This document shows positions 47,623 to 58,304 of a stretch of 64,000 nucleotides of DNA, piece by piece. How positions within the stretch are numbered: position 1 is the first letter of the stretch; every line of letters starts with the position of its first letter. Under the pieces are notes generated by a model that saw only the letters and a program-made list of their open reading frames with translations, made no database searches and was not told the DNA's origin. This DNA comes from Ureibacillus sinduriensis BLB-1 = JCM 15800 (GTDB lineage Bacteria > Bacillota > Bacilli > Bacillales_A > Planococcaceae). The DNA lies in assembly GCF_000772955.1 (NCBI RefSeq), contig NZ_JPVO01000051.1, positions 1 through 64,000 on the forward strand, in the 5' to 3' direction. A program made the position numbers and the translations under genes.

Positions 47623-48642
47623 TCATCTACCATAACTTTTTTGATACTCATTTTGAAGCGGGAATTTCAGAGTGAATTTGGATCCCACATTTAAAGTTGA
47701 TTGTGCATATATAGCTATTCCGAGACTCTCGGCTGCATTTTGTGCTAAGTATAATCCCATACCTGTCGATTGAACCGATTCCCGGCCGATTGTTCCGGTA
47801 TACGATTTTTGAAAAATGCGCGGTAAATCCTCAGGACGAATACCGACTCCATGGTCCTCAAAATGCAACAGCAAGTGAGAGGAATCATCCATTTCCGTAT
47901 ATATGGAGATTTCACTATTACCATGACTATATTTTATGGCATTTGATAAGATTTGACGTACTATAAAACATAACCATTTTCTATCGGAAATTACTTTTTG
48001 ATCCAATCCCTCCGTCTGAAAACCTATCCCCTTCTCCATGCACCATGTCTGAAACTCCCTTATTTCATTAAAGATTACAGATTTTAATACTATGTTCTCC
48101 AAACGGTTGTCCTTCTCTATTGATGCTAATCTTGTATGGTGAAGTTGTTGGTCCAGTAATAAATGTATTCTCATCCACTCATTTTCAAGCCTGTGACGGA
48201 GCCTGATATCCTCAACCTGTTCAATCATCAACTTCAGAGCAGTAAGTGGCGTTTTCATCTCGTGTACCCAGGCAAGAAGGGCTTCCGTATCTTCAAGTAG
48301 CTTTACGTTCGACTGATTGAGCAAAACTTCTTTTTGTTCGATGACATTTTGAAATTCTTCAAAATATTTGCGTTGGAAAGGAGAGAGGGCTGTATCTTGT
48401 CTATATAAGAACTCTCTAGCATTCGACAAATTTCCCAGGAAATGATTTACCCCTTGTGTTTCCTTTATACAGCGCCAAAATAGAAAGGATACGACCAAAA
48501 CAGTTGTGACTATATTAAAATAGCTGGTTGATATACCAGAAAATCCTGCATCCAGAAAGAATATTATATTTATGAAAGATATGAGTATGAAAATGAAGGC
48601 AATCCATGCCAAACGCTCTTTTAAAAACAATAAAAAACCCAT
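47623..48642 (-). CDS. bceS: BceS-type intramembrane-sensing histidine kinase
   Basis: A 339-residue kinase: two membrane helices (about 10-30 and 38-57) with almost no outside loop, H-box VHEMKTPLTALKLMIEQ, N-box ILSNAIKYSHG, and GTG-type ATP-lid motifs (DHGVGIRPEDLPRIF; GMGLYLAQ). With so small a sensor, the stimulus comes from the BceAB transporter. Three bp after bceR. Confidence 0.88.
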   Translation of the reverse strand: MGFLLFLKERLAWIAFIFILISFINIIFFLDAGFSGISTSYFNIVTTVLVVSFLFWRCIKETQGVNHFLGNLSNAREFLYRQDTALSPFQRKYFEEFQNVIEQKEVLLNQSNVKLLEDTEALLAWVHEMKTPLTALKLMIEQVEDIRLRHRLENEWMRIHLLLDQQLHHTRLASIEKDNRLENIVLKSVIFNEIREFQTWCMEKGIGFQTEGLDQKVISDRKWLCFIVRQILSNAIKYSHGNSEISIYTEMDDSSHLLLHFEDHGVGIRPEDLPRIFQKSYTGTIGRESVQSTGMGLYLAQNAAESLGIAIYAQSTLNVGSKFTLKFPLQNEYQKSYGR

Positions 48643-48645
48643 TCG

Positions 48646-49335
48646 TCACCTCTTTACCGTAATTGCCATATAACCGAGTCCCTTTTTAGTGACAATAACG
48701 TCTTTTAAACCAATCTCTTCAAGTTTCATTCTTAACCGATTGATATTCACAGTTAACGTATTATCATTAACGAATCTTTCATCATCCCAAAGTTTACGCA
48801 TTAATTCATCCCTTGATACTACTTTATCCAACTGTTGCAAGAGCAACCTTAATATAAATAGTTCATTTTTTGTCAGCTCACACGAATGATTGTCAAACAA
48901 GACGGTCCCTTTGGCATAATCGACCGTTGCATTATTCCAGCGCACCAATTCAGTTTGCTCATCTGTATAGTCATAGGTGCGACGCAAAATCGCTTGAACC
49001 TTCGCCAACAAGACATCCATGTGAAAAGGCTTCTGCACAAAGTCGTCTGCCCCCATTTGCATGGCCATGACCATATCCATTGGATGGTCCCGGGAAGATA
49101 AAAAAATAATAGGCACTTTTGAAACTGTTCGTATTTCTCTGCACCAATGGAACCCATCAAATGCAGGTAATTGAATATCTATAATTACTAATTGGGGGCT
49201 TTCTGCGATAAAATAATCCATCACTTTTTGAAAGTCAGGGGGGCCAATGATATGCATGTCCCAGTTGATAAATCGCTCCTGTATCATTTCAAAAATTGAT
49301 TGATCATCTTCAATTAATAGCACCTTTGTTACCAT
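48646..49335 (-). CDS. bceR: BceR-type OmpR-family response regulator
   Basis: A 229-residue regulator: receiver domain with the acidic pair (IEDD), phospho-acceptor Asp in VIIDIQLPAFDG and Lys in VQKPFH, then a winged-helix DNA-binding domain (about 130-229). ATG at 49335 is preferred, 7 nt after AGGAG; the TTG at 49350 overlaps the SD. First gene of bceRS-bceAB. Confidence 0.88.
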   Translation of the reverse strand: MVTKVLLIEDDQSIFEMIQERFINWDMHIIGPPDFQKVMDYFIAESPQLVIIDIQLPAFDGFHWCREIRTVSKVPIIFLSSRDHPMDMVMAMQMGADDFVQKPFHMDVLLAKVQAILRRTYDYTDEQTELVRWNNATVDYAKGTVLFDNHSCELTKNELFILRLLLQQLDKVVSRDELMRKLWDDERFVNDNTLTVNINRLRMKLEEIGLKDVIVTKKGLGYMAITVKR

Positions 49336-49414
49336 ATCATCACTCCTCAAGTTTATTGTAACATTGGTGGGAGTTTCTAAGTAAAAATTTTACAAAAAGC
49401 AGGAATTTCATTAA

Positions 49415-49451
49415 ATAAAAAACCAATTCGCGAGCGTCCCCACGAATTGGT
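49415..49451 (-). terminator. tuf terminator
   Basis: ACCAATTCG (49422-49430) pairs with CGAATTGGT (49443-49451); T-run on the minus strand. It isolates the bce module from the str operon. Confidence 0.88.
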
Positions 49452-49471
49452 CAAAGTCGTTATAAACTTTA

Positions 49472-50659
49472 TTATTTTTGGATTGAAGCTACTACTCCAG
49501 CTCCAACAGTACGGCCACCCTCACGGATAGAGAATTTTGTACCTTCTTCAAGAGCGATTGGAGAGATTAATTCAACGTTCATTTCGATGTTGTCACCAGG
49601 CATTACCATTTCAACGCCTTCTGGTAAGTTGATAACACCAGTTACATCAGTTGTACGGAAGTAGAACTGAGGACGGTAGTTTGAGAAGAATGGAGTATGA
49701 CGTCCACCCTCTTCTTTTGATAATACATAAACTTCTGCTTTGAAAGTTGTATGTGGAGTGATTGAACCTGGTTTAGCTAATACTTGACCACGTTGGATGT
49801 CTTCACGAGCAACCCCACGAAGTAAAGCACCGATGTTGTCACCAGCTTCAGCATAATCTAATAATTTACGGAACATTTCTACACCAGTTACAGTTGTAGA
49901 TTTAGCTTCTTCGTCGATACCAACGATTTCAATTACGTCACCAACTTTAACTTGACCACGTTCAACACGACCTGTAGCAACAGTACCACGACCAGTGATA
50001 GAGAATACGTCCTCTACTGGCATCATGAATGGTTTGTCAGTTTGACGTTCTGGAGTTGGGATGTACTCGTCAACAGCGTTCATTAATTCAACGATTTTTT
50101 CTTCCCATTCTGCTTCGCCTTCAAGAGCTTTAAGAGCAGAACCTTTGATTACTGGAAGATCGTCACCTGGGAAATCGTATTCAGAAAGTAAATCACGTAC
50201 TTCCATTTCAACTAATTCTAGTAATTCTTCGTCATCAACCATATCACATTTGTTTAAGAATACTACTAAGTAAGGTACACCTACTTGGCGTGATAAAAGG
50301 ATGTGCTCACGAGTTTGTGGCATTGGGCCATCAGCAGCAGATACTACTAAGATACCGCCGTCCATTTGAGCAGCACCAGTGATCATGTTTTTAACATAGT
50401 CAGCATGTCCTGGGCAGTCAACGTGCGCATAGTGACGAGATTCAGTTTCATATTCTACGTGAGAAGTGTTGATAGTGATTCCACGTTCTTTTTCTTCTGG
50501 AGCGTTATCGATATCAGCGTATGATTTAGCTTCTCCACCCATTTTTTTTGAAAGAACTGTAGCGATTGCAGCAGTTAATGTAGTTTTACCATGGTCAACG
50601 TGTCCGATTGTACCAATGTTAGCATGCGTTTTCGAACGGTCAAATTTTTCTTTAGCCAT
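49472..50659 (-). CDS. tuf: Translation elongation factor EF-Tu
   Basis: A 395-residue GTPase: [15 protein letters not shown]-loop, switch [22 protein letters not shown] and NKCDMVDD. Last gene of the str operon, 127 bp after fusA; that gap holds a CTGGCTG/CAGCCAG hairpin (about 50709-50737) without T-run. Confidence 0.99.
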   Translation of the reverse strand: MAKEKFDRSKTHANIGTIGHVDHGKTTLTAAIATVLSKKMGGEAKSYADIDNAPEEKERGITINTSHVEYETESRHYAHVDCPGHADYVKNMITGAAQMDGGILVVSAADGPMPQTREHILLSRQVGVPYLVVFLNKCDMVDDEELLELVEMEVRDLLSEYDFPGDDLPVIKGSALKALEGEAEWEEKIVELMNAVDEYIPTPERQTDKPFMMPVEDVFSITGRGTVATGRVERGQVKVGDVIEIVGIDEEAKSTTVTGVEMFRKLLDYAEAGDNIGALLRGVAREDIQRGQVLAKPGSITPHTTFKAEVYVLSKEEGGRHTPFFSNYRPQFYFRTTDVTGVINLPEGVEMVMPGDNIEMNVELISPIALEEGTKFSIREGGRTVGAGVVASIQK

Positions 50660-50786
50660 TAGAGTTAGCCTCCTAAATATGAGTTTATTATTTTTTATGT
50701 TATAACTGCTGGCTGAAAAGGGCCCTTAGCAGCCAGTCAATCATAGCTTACAAATTATTTATACTTGAAACAAGATGAAATTTCAA

Positions 50787-52865
50787 TTATTCACCTTTAT
50801 TTTTTTTGACGATCTCTTCTGAAATAGATTTTGGTACTTCTTCATAGTGATCAAATACCATTGAGAATACACCACGCCCTTGCGTTGCAGAACGTAAAGT
50901 TGTTGCATATCCAAACATTTCAGCAAGTGGAACCATCGCACGAACAACTTGAGCATTACCGCGAGCTTCCATACCTTCTACACGTCCACGACGAGAAGTG
51001 ATGTTACCCATGATATCACCAAGATATTCTTCTGGAATTACAACTTCTACTTTCATAACTGGTTCTAATAGAACTGGGTTACATTTTGAAGCTGCAGCTT
51101 TAAGAGCCATAGAAGCGGCGATTTTGAAGGCCATTTCGTTTGAATCGACATCATGGTAAGAACCATCGTATAATTTTGCTTTAATGTCGATTAATGGGTA
51201 TCCTGCGATAACACCGCGGTCTAGAGAGTCACGAAGACCCGCTTCAACAGCTGGAATGTATTCACGTGGTACAACCCCACCAACTACTGCGTTTTCAAAT
51301 TCAAAACCTTTACCTTCTTCATTTGGAGAGAATTCAATCCAAACGTCTCCGTATTGCCCACGACCACCAGATTGGCGTGTGAATTTACCTTGTACTTGAG
51401 CTGAACCACGGAAAGTTTCACGGTAAGAAACTTGTGGAGCACCCACGTTAGCTTCTACTTTGAACTCACGTTTCATACGGTCAACCAAGATATCAAGGTG
51501 AAGCTCACCCATACCAGAGATGATTGTTTGACCAGTTTCTTGGTCTGTATGTGCACGGAAAGTTGGATCTTCTTCTTGAAGTTTTTGTAAAGCTTGTCCC
51601 ATTTTATCTTGGTCAGCTTTAGATTTTGGTTCTACAGATAAAGAGATAACTGGCTCAGGGAATTCCATAGACTCTAAGATAACAAGATTTTTCTCGTCAC
51701 AAAGAGTGTCACCAGTAGTAGTATCTTTTAGACCTACAGCTGCAGCGATATCTCCAGAGAATACTTTTGAAATTTCTTCACGAGAGTTAGCGTGCATTTG
51801 CAGGATACGACCTACACGTTCACGTTTACCTTTTGTAGAGTTTTGTACGTATGAACCTGATTCTAAGACACCAGAGTACACACGGAAGAATGTTAATTTA
51901 CCAACATAAGGGTCCGTCATAACTTTGAACGCTAATGCTGCAAATGGCTCTTCATCGTTAGAATGACGTACCATTTCATCACCAGTGTCAGGATCGATAC
52001 CTTTGATTGCTTCTACGTCAGTTGGAGCTGGTAGATAGTCAATTACAGCATCAAGCATTAATTGAACACCTTTGTTTTTGAATGCTGTACCACAAATAAC
52101 TGGGTAGAATTGTACAGATAATGTAGCTTTACGGATACCAGCTTTAAGCTCTTCAAGAGTGATTTCTTCACCAGCGAAGTATTTCTCCATTAAATCTTCA
52201 TCAAGTTCTGCAACAGCTTCTACTAATTTTTCACGGTATTCTTCAGCTTGTGCTTTGTGTTCTTCTGGGATTTCACGTACTTGGATGTCAGTACCAAGGT
52301 CGTTACCATAGAAGATTGCTTTCATTTCAACTAAATCGATAATTGCTTCGAATTCATCTTCAGCACCGATTGGTAGTTGAATTGGGTGAGCGTTGGCTTG
52401 TAGACGGTCATGAAGAGTGCCTACAGAGTAAAGGAAGTCTGCACCGATTTTATCCATTTTGTTAACGAATACGATACGAGGAACTCCATAAGTTGTCGCT
52501 TGACGCCATACAGTTTCAGTTTGTGGCTCAACACCTGATTGAGCATCAAGTACTGTAACTGCACCATCAAGTACACGTAAAGAACGTTCAACTTCTACAG
52601 TGAAGTCTACGTGTCCTGGTGTATCGATAATGTTAACGCGGTGACCATTCCATGCAGCTGTTGTCGCAGCAGAAGTGATTGTAATACCACGTTCTTGCTC
52701 TTGCTCCATCCAGTCCATTTGAGAAGCACCTTCGTGAGTTTCACCGATTTTATGAATCTTACCAGTGTAATAAAGGATACGCTCAGTTGTTGTTGTTTTA
52801 CCAGCATCAATGTGAGCCATGATCCCAATATTACGTGTATTCTCAAGTGAGAATTCGCGTTTCAT
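50787..52865 (-). CDS. fusA: Translation elongation factor EF-G
   Basis: A 692-residue translocase GTPase: [44 protein letters not shown] and the C-terminal domain IV/V tail ([14 protein letters not shown]). Length equals the Bacillus protein (692). Confidence 0.99.
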   Translation of the reverse strand: MKREFSLENTRNIGIMAHIDAGKTTTTERILYYTGKIHKIGETHEGASQMDWMEQEQERGITITSAATTAAWNGHRVNIIDTPGHVDFTVEVERSLRVLDGAVTVLDAQSGVEPQTETVWRQATTYGVPRIVFVNKMDKIGADFLYSVGTLHDRLQANAHPIQLPIGAEDEFEAIIDLVEMKAIFYGNDLGTDIQVREIPEEHKAQAEEYREKLVEAVAELDEDLMEKYFAGEEITLEELKAGIRKATLSVQFYPVICGTAFKNKGVQLMLDAVIDYLPAPTDVEAIKGIDPDTGDEMVRHSNDEEPFAALAFKVMTDPYVGKLTFFRVYSGVLESGSYVQNSTKGKRERVGRILQMHANSREEISKVFSGDIAAAVGLKDTTTGDTLCDEKNLVILESMEFPEPVISLSVEPKSKADQDKMGQALQKLQEEDPTFRAHTDQETGQTIISGMGELHLDILVDRMKREFKVEANVGAPQVSYRETFRGSAQVQGKFTRQSGGRGQYGDVWIEFSPNEEGKGFEFENAVVGGVVPREYIPAVEAGLRDSLDRGVIAGYPLIDIKAKLYDGSYHDVDSNEMAFKIAASMALKAAASKCNPVLLEPVMKVEVVIPEEYLGDIMGNITSRRGRVEGMEARGNAQVVRAMVPLAEMFGYATTLRSATQGRGVFSMVFDHYEEVPKSISEEIVKKNKGE

Positions 52866-52958
52866 AGGAAATTTCTCCTTCCATATTGGGTGTTACTATT
52901 GTTTGAATATATATTTAAATCTACGTACTAGCAAGCAGCTAGCACGTAGTTTAAACTA

Positions 52959-53429
52959 CTACCAACGATAGTGTGCGAATGCTTTGTTTGCTTCTGCCAT
53001 TTTGTGCATATCTTCACGTTTCTTAACTGAAGCACCTGTGTTGTTAGATGCATCAAGGATTTCGTTAGCTAAACGCTCTTCCATAGTTTTCTCACCACGA
53101 AGACGAGAGTAGTTAACTAAATAACGAAGACCTAAAGTAACACGGCGTTCTGGACGTACTTCTACTGGTACTTGGTAGTTAGAACCACCAACACGGCGAG
53201 CACGTACTTCAAGAACTGGCATAATGTTGTTTAAAGCAGCTTCGAATACTTCGATTGGATCGTTACCAGAACGTTCTTTAACTAATTCGAACGCACCGTA
53301 TAAAATCTTTTCAGAAGTACCTCTTTTACCATCAATCATCATTTTATTGATTAAACGAGTTACTAGTTTTGAATTGTAAATTGGATCTGGTAACACGTCA
53401 CGTTTGGAAACAGGACCTTTACGAGGCAT
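52959..53429 (-). CDS. rpsG: 30S ribosomal protein S7
   Basis: A 156-residue S7: [18 protein letters not shown] and the [20 protein letters not shown] loop. Between rpsL and fusA; a small palindromic hairpin (about 52922-52951) follows its stop. Confidence 0.98.
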   Translation of the reverse strand: MPRKGPVSKRDVLPDPIYNSKLVTRLINKMMIDGKRGTSEKILYGAFELVKERSGNDPIEVFEAALNNIMPVLEVRARRVGGSNYQVPVEVRPERRVTLGLRYLVNYSRLRGEKTMEERLANEILDASNNTGASVKKREDMHKMAEANKAFAHYRW

Positions 53430-53578
53430 GTGTTTTCCTCCTTTCGATAATTATCTCATTTATATAATCAAGTTGCCATTTGTATTTAATACTGAGATTT
53501 TGAACCGTGCGCACGTTTCATATGAATTCAGATTCTCATACAAACTACAGAATGGTTATACGTTATTGGGAAACTAAA

Positions 53579-53998
53579 TTATTTTTTCTCTTTTGGACGT
53601 TTTGTACCGTATAGAGAACGTGATTGCATACGACCGTTTACACCGGCAGTATCAAGAGCACCACGTACGATATGGTAACGTACCCCTGGTAAATCTTTTA
53701 CACGACCACCGCGGATTAATACTACGCTGTGTTCTTGTAAGTTATGGCCTTCACCAGGAATGTAAGCTGTAACTTCAATTTGGTTAGTTAAGCGTACACG
53801 CGCATATTTACGTAACGCTGAGTTTGGTTTTTTAGGTGTCATAGTACCAACACGAGTACAAACACCACGTTTTTGTGGAGAATTAACATCTGTTAAAGAT
53901 TTTTTAAAGCTGTTATATCCCTTATTTAACGCTGGTGAATTTGATTTCGTAGTTTTGGATTTACGAGGCTTACGTACCAATTGGTTAATTGTAGGCAT
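53579..53998 (-). CDS. rpsL: 30S ribosomal protein S12
   Basis: A 139-residue S12: [15 protein letters not shown] and the streptomycin-related [18 protein letters not shown] and [17 protein letters not shown], both wild-type in appearance. First gene of the classic str operon. Confidence 0.98.
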   Translation of the reverse strand: MPTINQLVRKPRKSKTTKSNSPALNKGYNSFKKSLTDVNSPQKRGVCTRVGTMTPKKPNSALRKYARVRLTNQIEVTAYIPGEGHNLQEHSVVLIRGGRVKDLPGVRYHIVRGALDTAGVNGRMQSRSLYGTKRPKEKK

Positions 53999-54096
53999 CG
54001 GTTTTTCCTCCCTTCATTTATTCCTTTTTAATACCACACATCCAGGTGGTTCATTTTTAGGGTAAAAACAAAGTCTTTGTGTTCTATACACAAAAA

Positions 54097-54348
54097 CTAA
54101 CTTGCAGCGATTGCAACAACCGCAGCTCCAACGTGAATACCACAAGCTTTGCCAAGTTCTTTTTTCGACTCAACGAGACTCACTGGTACGCCGACTTCTT
54201 TTGCAAGAATAACCACTGGATCGGTTACCCAATTGTCTGCATCGAGTGCGACAAAGAGTTCTGTAACTTGACCAGCCCGGATTGCTTTCACTGCTTGCTT
54301 TGTACCTATGATTGTTTGACTAGCCTGTTTCACTCTTTCATAAGACAT
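54097..54348 (-). CDS. rplGB: L7Ae-family kink-turn RNA-binding protein (YbxF-like)
   Basis: An 83-residue L7Ae-fold protein: [26 protein letters not shown] and [18 protein letters not shown]. Aligns well with B. subtilis YbxF (82 residues), a k-turn binder associated with ribosomes, in the same place between rpoC and rpsL. ATG at 54348 is preferred, 8 nt after GGAGG. Confidence 0.9.
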   Translation of the reverse strand: MSYERVKQASQTIIGTKQAVKAIRAGQVTELFVALDADNWVTDPVVILAKEVGVPVSLVESKKELGKACGIHVGAAVVAIAAS

Positions 54349-54433
54349 TTTCATATCCTCCAAAGTACAGACAGTTAACTATCAACCTTAAGTATATTAA
54401 CATTATCAATTTAAACTGTCAAATATTTTTATT

Positions 54434-54473
54434 AAAATTCTCTTGGGAGCTAAGTAATCTCCCAAGGAATTTT
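54434..54473 (-). terminator. rpoC terminator
   Basis: AATTCTCTTGGGAG and CTCCCAAGGAATT form a long stem with one bulge, followed on the minus strand by AT-rich sequence with short T-runs. Confidence 0.7.
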
Positions 54474-54498
54474 ATCTATCATTCATAAAAATGAATAA

Positions 54499-57400
54499 TT
54501 ATTCTGCTGAAGTAAGTTCTTCTAGCTCTTCGGATTCTTCAATACGAATTTGACGGTAACGCTGCATACCAGTACCAGCCGGAACAAGTTTACCGATAAT
54601 TACGTTCTCCTTCAGACCTAGTAGTTCATCACGCTTACCTTTAATTGCAGCATCCGTTAACACACGAGTTGTTTCCTGGAATGACGCGGCAGATAAGAAT
54701 GATTCCGTTTCAAGAGAAGCTTTCGTAATACCAAGGATAACAGGACGACAAGTTGCCGGTACTTTACCACTTAGAATTACATCTCTGTTTGCCTCGGCGA
54801 ATTGGTGGATATCCAATAATGAGCCAGGTAATAGATCTGTATCGCCCGCTTCAATTACACGCACTTTACGAAGCATTTGGCGAACCATTACTTCGATATG
54901 CTTATCCCCAATTTCTACCCCTTGCATACGGTATACTTTTTGCACTTCTTTTAGCAAGTATTCTTGAACAGTGGCTACATCCTTAACTTTTAGCAATTGT
55001 TTTGGATCAATAGAACCTTCTGTCAGAATTTGACCAGGTTTAATCACATCGTCTAACTGTACTTTTAAGCGGGCATTATATGGCGCTTGGTACTTACGAG
55101 TTTCAATTTCACCTTGGATTGTAATTTCTTTTAAGCCTTCACGAATTTCTTCAATTTCAGATACTTTACCTGTAATTTCGGAGATTACCGCTTGCCCTTT
55201 AGGGTTACGTGATTCAAAAATCTCCTGGATACGTGGAAGACCTTGTGTAATATCGTTTCCAGCTACCCCACCAGTATGGAATGTACGCATTGTTAATTGC
55301 GTACCAGGCTCACCGATTGATTGAGCAGCGATGATACCAACCGCTTCCCCAACTTCAACCTCTTCCCCTGTCGCCAGGTTAATACCATAACATTTTTTAC
55401 ATACGCCATGTTTTGTATTACATGTGAATGCCGAGCGAATCGTCACTTCAGTGATACCCGCATCTTCAATAACACGAGCAATATCTTGAGTGATCAACTC
55501 GTCACGATCTAAAATGACAGCGCCAGTTTCTGGGTGGAATATTGTTTTCTTCGTATGGCGTCCGATGATACGTTCATCCAATGTTTCAATAACTTCCGTG
55601 CCTTCCATTAAGGCACCGATAGTTAAACCACGGTCAGTTCCACAGTCATCTTCACGTACGATAACATCTTGTGCAACGTCAACTAGTCGACGTGTTAAGT
55701 AACCTGAATCGGCAGTTTTTAACGCTGTATCTGCAAGACCTTTACGAGCACCATGAGTGGAGATGAAGTATTCCAATACGGTTAAACCTTCACGGAATGA
55801 AGATTTGATCGGAAGTTCGATAATACGACCGGCCGGGTTGGCCATTAATCCACGCATACCAGCAAGCTGGGTAAAGTTAGATGCGTTACCACGGGCACCA
55901 GAGTCACTCATCATGAAGATCGGGTTAGTATCCGGTAGAGAGTCCATCAGTTTGGATTGAATTTCATCTTTTGCTGCTGACCAGCTCGAAATGACACGGT
56001 CATAACGTTCTTCTTCCGTTATTAAACCACGGCGGAATTGAACCATTACTTTGTCAACTTTTTTCTGTGCTTCTTCCAGAATTTCAACTTTTTCAGGTAA
56101 TACCACGATATCTGAAATCGCAACGGTAATACCGGCTTTAGTTGAATATTTAAATCCTAGGTCTTTCATTCGGTCAAGCATTTTAGACGTTTCTGTAATA
56201 TGGAATCGTTTAAATACTTCCGCAATGATATTACCCAAGAATTTCTTGCGGAATGGGCTGATTGTTTTAACAGAAGCAAAATGTTTCACTAATACCGCAC
56301 GACGTTCTGCCTCAACTTTTTCACCTTCCGAAAGTTCATTGTATCCTTCGGTAGCTTGTAGGTGCTGTAATGTTTCCTCATCAATCGTTAAAGATGCAAA
56401 GTATTGTTCTGGTGTTTTTTGCTCTAAGTTCACATCAGTAGGTTCATTAATGTAAGGGAAAGATTCAGGAAGAATTTCATTGAAAATCACCTTACCAACT
56501 GTCGTTAATAAGAACTGTTTATTTTGTTCTTCAGTAAAAGTCGGGTTGTTTAATGAACTTGCTTTAAGTGCAATACGTGTGTGCAAATGCACATTCCCCG
56601 TTTGGTATGCGATTAGCACTTCATCCGGACCATAGAAAACGGAACCTTCACCACGTGCTCCTTCACGCTCAAGAGTTAAGTAATAGTTTCCTAACACCAT
56701 ATCTTGAGATGGAGTAACAACTGGTTTACCGTCTTTCGGGTTCAAGATGTTTTGAGCAGCTAACATAAGTAAGCGCGCTTCTGCTTGAGCTTCAGCTGAT
56801 AACGGAACGTGAACCGCCATTTGGTCACCATCGAAGTCAGCGTTGTATGCTGTACATACTAATGGGTGAAGACGAATTGCACGACCTTCTACCAATGTAG
56901 GTTCGAACGCTTGGATACCAAGTCTGTGAAGCGTTGGTGCACGGTTAAGCAACACTGGATGCTCACGAATAACATCTTCCAATACATCCCAGACCTCATT
57001 GTGCATACGTTCGATTTTACGTTTTGCACTCTTGATGTTATGGGCAAGGCCACGTTCAACAAGCTCTTTCATTACGAAAGGCTTGAATAGTTCAATTGCC
57101 ATCTCTTTTGGAAGACCACATTGGTACATTTTCAAGTTTGGACCTACTACGATAACTGAACGACCTGAATAGTCTACACGTTTACCAAGCAAGTTTTGAC
57201 GGAAACGTCCTTGTTTCCCTTTTAGCATATGTGAAAGGGATTTAAGCGGACGATTACCAGGTCCTGTTACAGGACGACCACGACGGCCGTTATCGATCAG
57301 TGCATCCACCGCTTCTTGTAACATACGTTTTTCGTTTTGTACGATGATGCTAGGAGCACCAAGGTCAAGAAGACGTTTTAAACGGTTGTTGCGGTTAATT

Positions 57401-58182
57401 ACACGGCGATATAAATCGTTCAAGTCTGAAGTAGCAAAACGACCACCGTCCAATTGCACCATAGGACGAAGCTCCGGTGGAATAACAGGAAGTACATCCA
57501 GGACCATCCACTCTGGTTTATTGCCAGAATTACGGAACGACTCGATTACTTCAAGACGTTTAATCGCACGAGTACGGCGTTGACCTTGAGCAGACTTCAA
57601 CTCTTCTTTTAAAGTATTTGTTTCATCTTCTAGATCGATTTGTTCCAGAAGTTTTTTAATAGCTTCCGCACCCATTGCCGCTTCGAAAGTTGCACCGAAT
57701 TTTTCACGGTATGCGCGATACTCTTTTTCGGATAAAAGTTGCTTTTTATCTAAACTAGTATCACCAGCTTCGATTACGACATATGAAGCGAAGTAGATTA
57801 CTTCTTCCAATGCACGAGGTGACATATCAAGAATAAGTCCCATACGGCTTGGAATACCTTTGAAATACCAAATATGTGAAACAGGCGCTGCAAGTTCAAT
57901 ATGGCCCATACGTTCACGGCGAACTTTTGCGCGAGTTACTTCAACACCACAGCGGTCACAAACGACACCTTTATAGCGGACACGTTTGTATTTGCCACAG
58001 TGGCATTCCCAGTCTTTAGTAGGTCCGAAAATGCGTTCGCAGAACAGACCATCTTTCTCTGGTTTTAACGTACGATAGTTAATTGTTTCAGGTTTTTTTA
58101 CTTCTCCATAAGACCAAGAACGAATCTTATCGGGTGAAGCTAAACCAATTTTCATATATTCAAATTCATTAACGTCTATCAA
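54499..58182 (-). CDS. rpoC: RNA polymerase beta' subunit
   Basis: A 1227-residue subunit: N-terminal zinc ribbon [20 protein letters not shown], the catalytic magnesium motif [12 protein letters not shown] at residues 447-458, and the second zinc site [11 protein letters not shown]. Slightly longer than B. subtilis RpoC (about 1199), the excess being at the C-terminus ([18 protein letters not shown] onward is normal, then an acidic tail [12 protein letters not shown]). 122 bp after rpoB. Confidence 0.98.
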   Translation of the reverse strand: MIDVNEFEYMKIGLASPDKIRSWSYGEVKKPETINYRTLKPEKDGLFCERIFGPTKDWECHCGKYKRVRYKGVVCDRCGVEVTRAKVRRERMGHIELAAPVSHIWYFKGIPSRMGLILDMSPRALEEVIYFASYVVIEAGDTSLDKKQLLSEKEYRAYREKFGATFEAAMGAEAIKKLLEQIDLEDETNTLKEELKSAQGQRRTRAIKRLEVIESFRNSGNKPEWMVLDVLPVIPPELRPMVQLDGGRFATSDLNDLYRRVINRNNRLKRLLDLGAPSIIVQNEKRMLQEAVDALIDNGRRGRPVTGPGNRPLKSLSHMLKGKQGRFRQNLLGKRVDYSGRSVIVVGPNLKMYQCGLPKEMAIELFKPFVMKELVERGLAHNIKSAKRKIERMHNEVWDVLEDVIREHPVLLNRAPTLHRLGIQAFEPTLVEGRAIRLHPLVCTAYNADFDGDQMAVHVPLSAEAQAEARLLMLAAQNILNPKDGKPVVTPSQDMVLGNYYLTLEREGARGEGSVFYGPDEVLIAYQTGNVHLHTRIALKASSLNNPTFTEEQNKQFLLTTVGKVIFNEILPESFPYINEPTDVNLEQKTPEQYFASLTIDEETLQHLQATEGYNELSEGEKVEAERRAVLVKHFASVKTISPFRKKFLGNIIAEVFKRFHITETSKMLDRMKDLGFKYSTKAGITVAISDIVVLPEKVEILEEAQKKVDKVMVQFRRGLITEEERYDRVISSWSAAKDEIQSKLMDSLPDTNPIFMMSDSGARGNASNFTQLAGMRGLMANPAGRIIELPIKSSFREGLTVLEYFISTHGARKGLADTALKTADSGYLTRRLVDVAQDVIVREDDCGTDRGLTIGALMEGTEVIETLDERIIGRHTKKTIFHPETGAVILDRDELITQDIARVIEDAGITEVTIRSAFTCNTKHGVCKKCYGINLATGEEVEVGEAVGIIAAQSIGEPGTQLTMRTFHTGGVAGNDITQGLPRIQEIFESRNPKGQAVISEITGKVSEIEEIREGLKEITIQGEIETRKYQAPYNARLKVQLDDVIKPGQILTEGSIDPKQLLKVKDVATVQEYLLKEVQKVYRMQGVEIGDKHIEVMVRQMLRKVRVIEAGDTDLLPGSLLDIHQFAEANRDVILSGKVPATCRPVILGITKASLETESFLSAASFQETTRVLTDAAIKGKRDELLGLKENVIIGKLVPAGTGMQRYRQIRIEESEELEELTSAE

Positions 58183-58257
58183 GGAGCCTACCTCCCTTTA
58201 GTATAAGTCCTCTAACGACTTTTCGAAGCTCAACAATTAATTCATTTATTTATAGCT

Positions 58258-58296
58258 AAAAATCGGGCAGGCAGAATGTACTTCCTCCTGCCCGAT
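58258..58296 (-). terminator. Terminator-like hairpin between rpoB and rpoC
   Basis: ATCGGGCAGG (58262-58271) pairs perfectly with CCTGCCCGAT (58287-58296), followed by TTTTTAG on the minus strand. GC-rich with a U-run, so it should cause partial termination between two genes normally made in equal amounts. Confidence 0.65.
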
Positions 58297-58304
58297 GCAT
58301 GAGA

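Noticed and set aside
54079-54378. 99-codon frame opposite the ybxF-like gene
   Set aside because: Shadow of the L7Ae-type gene on the other strand; no SD.
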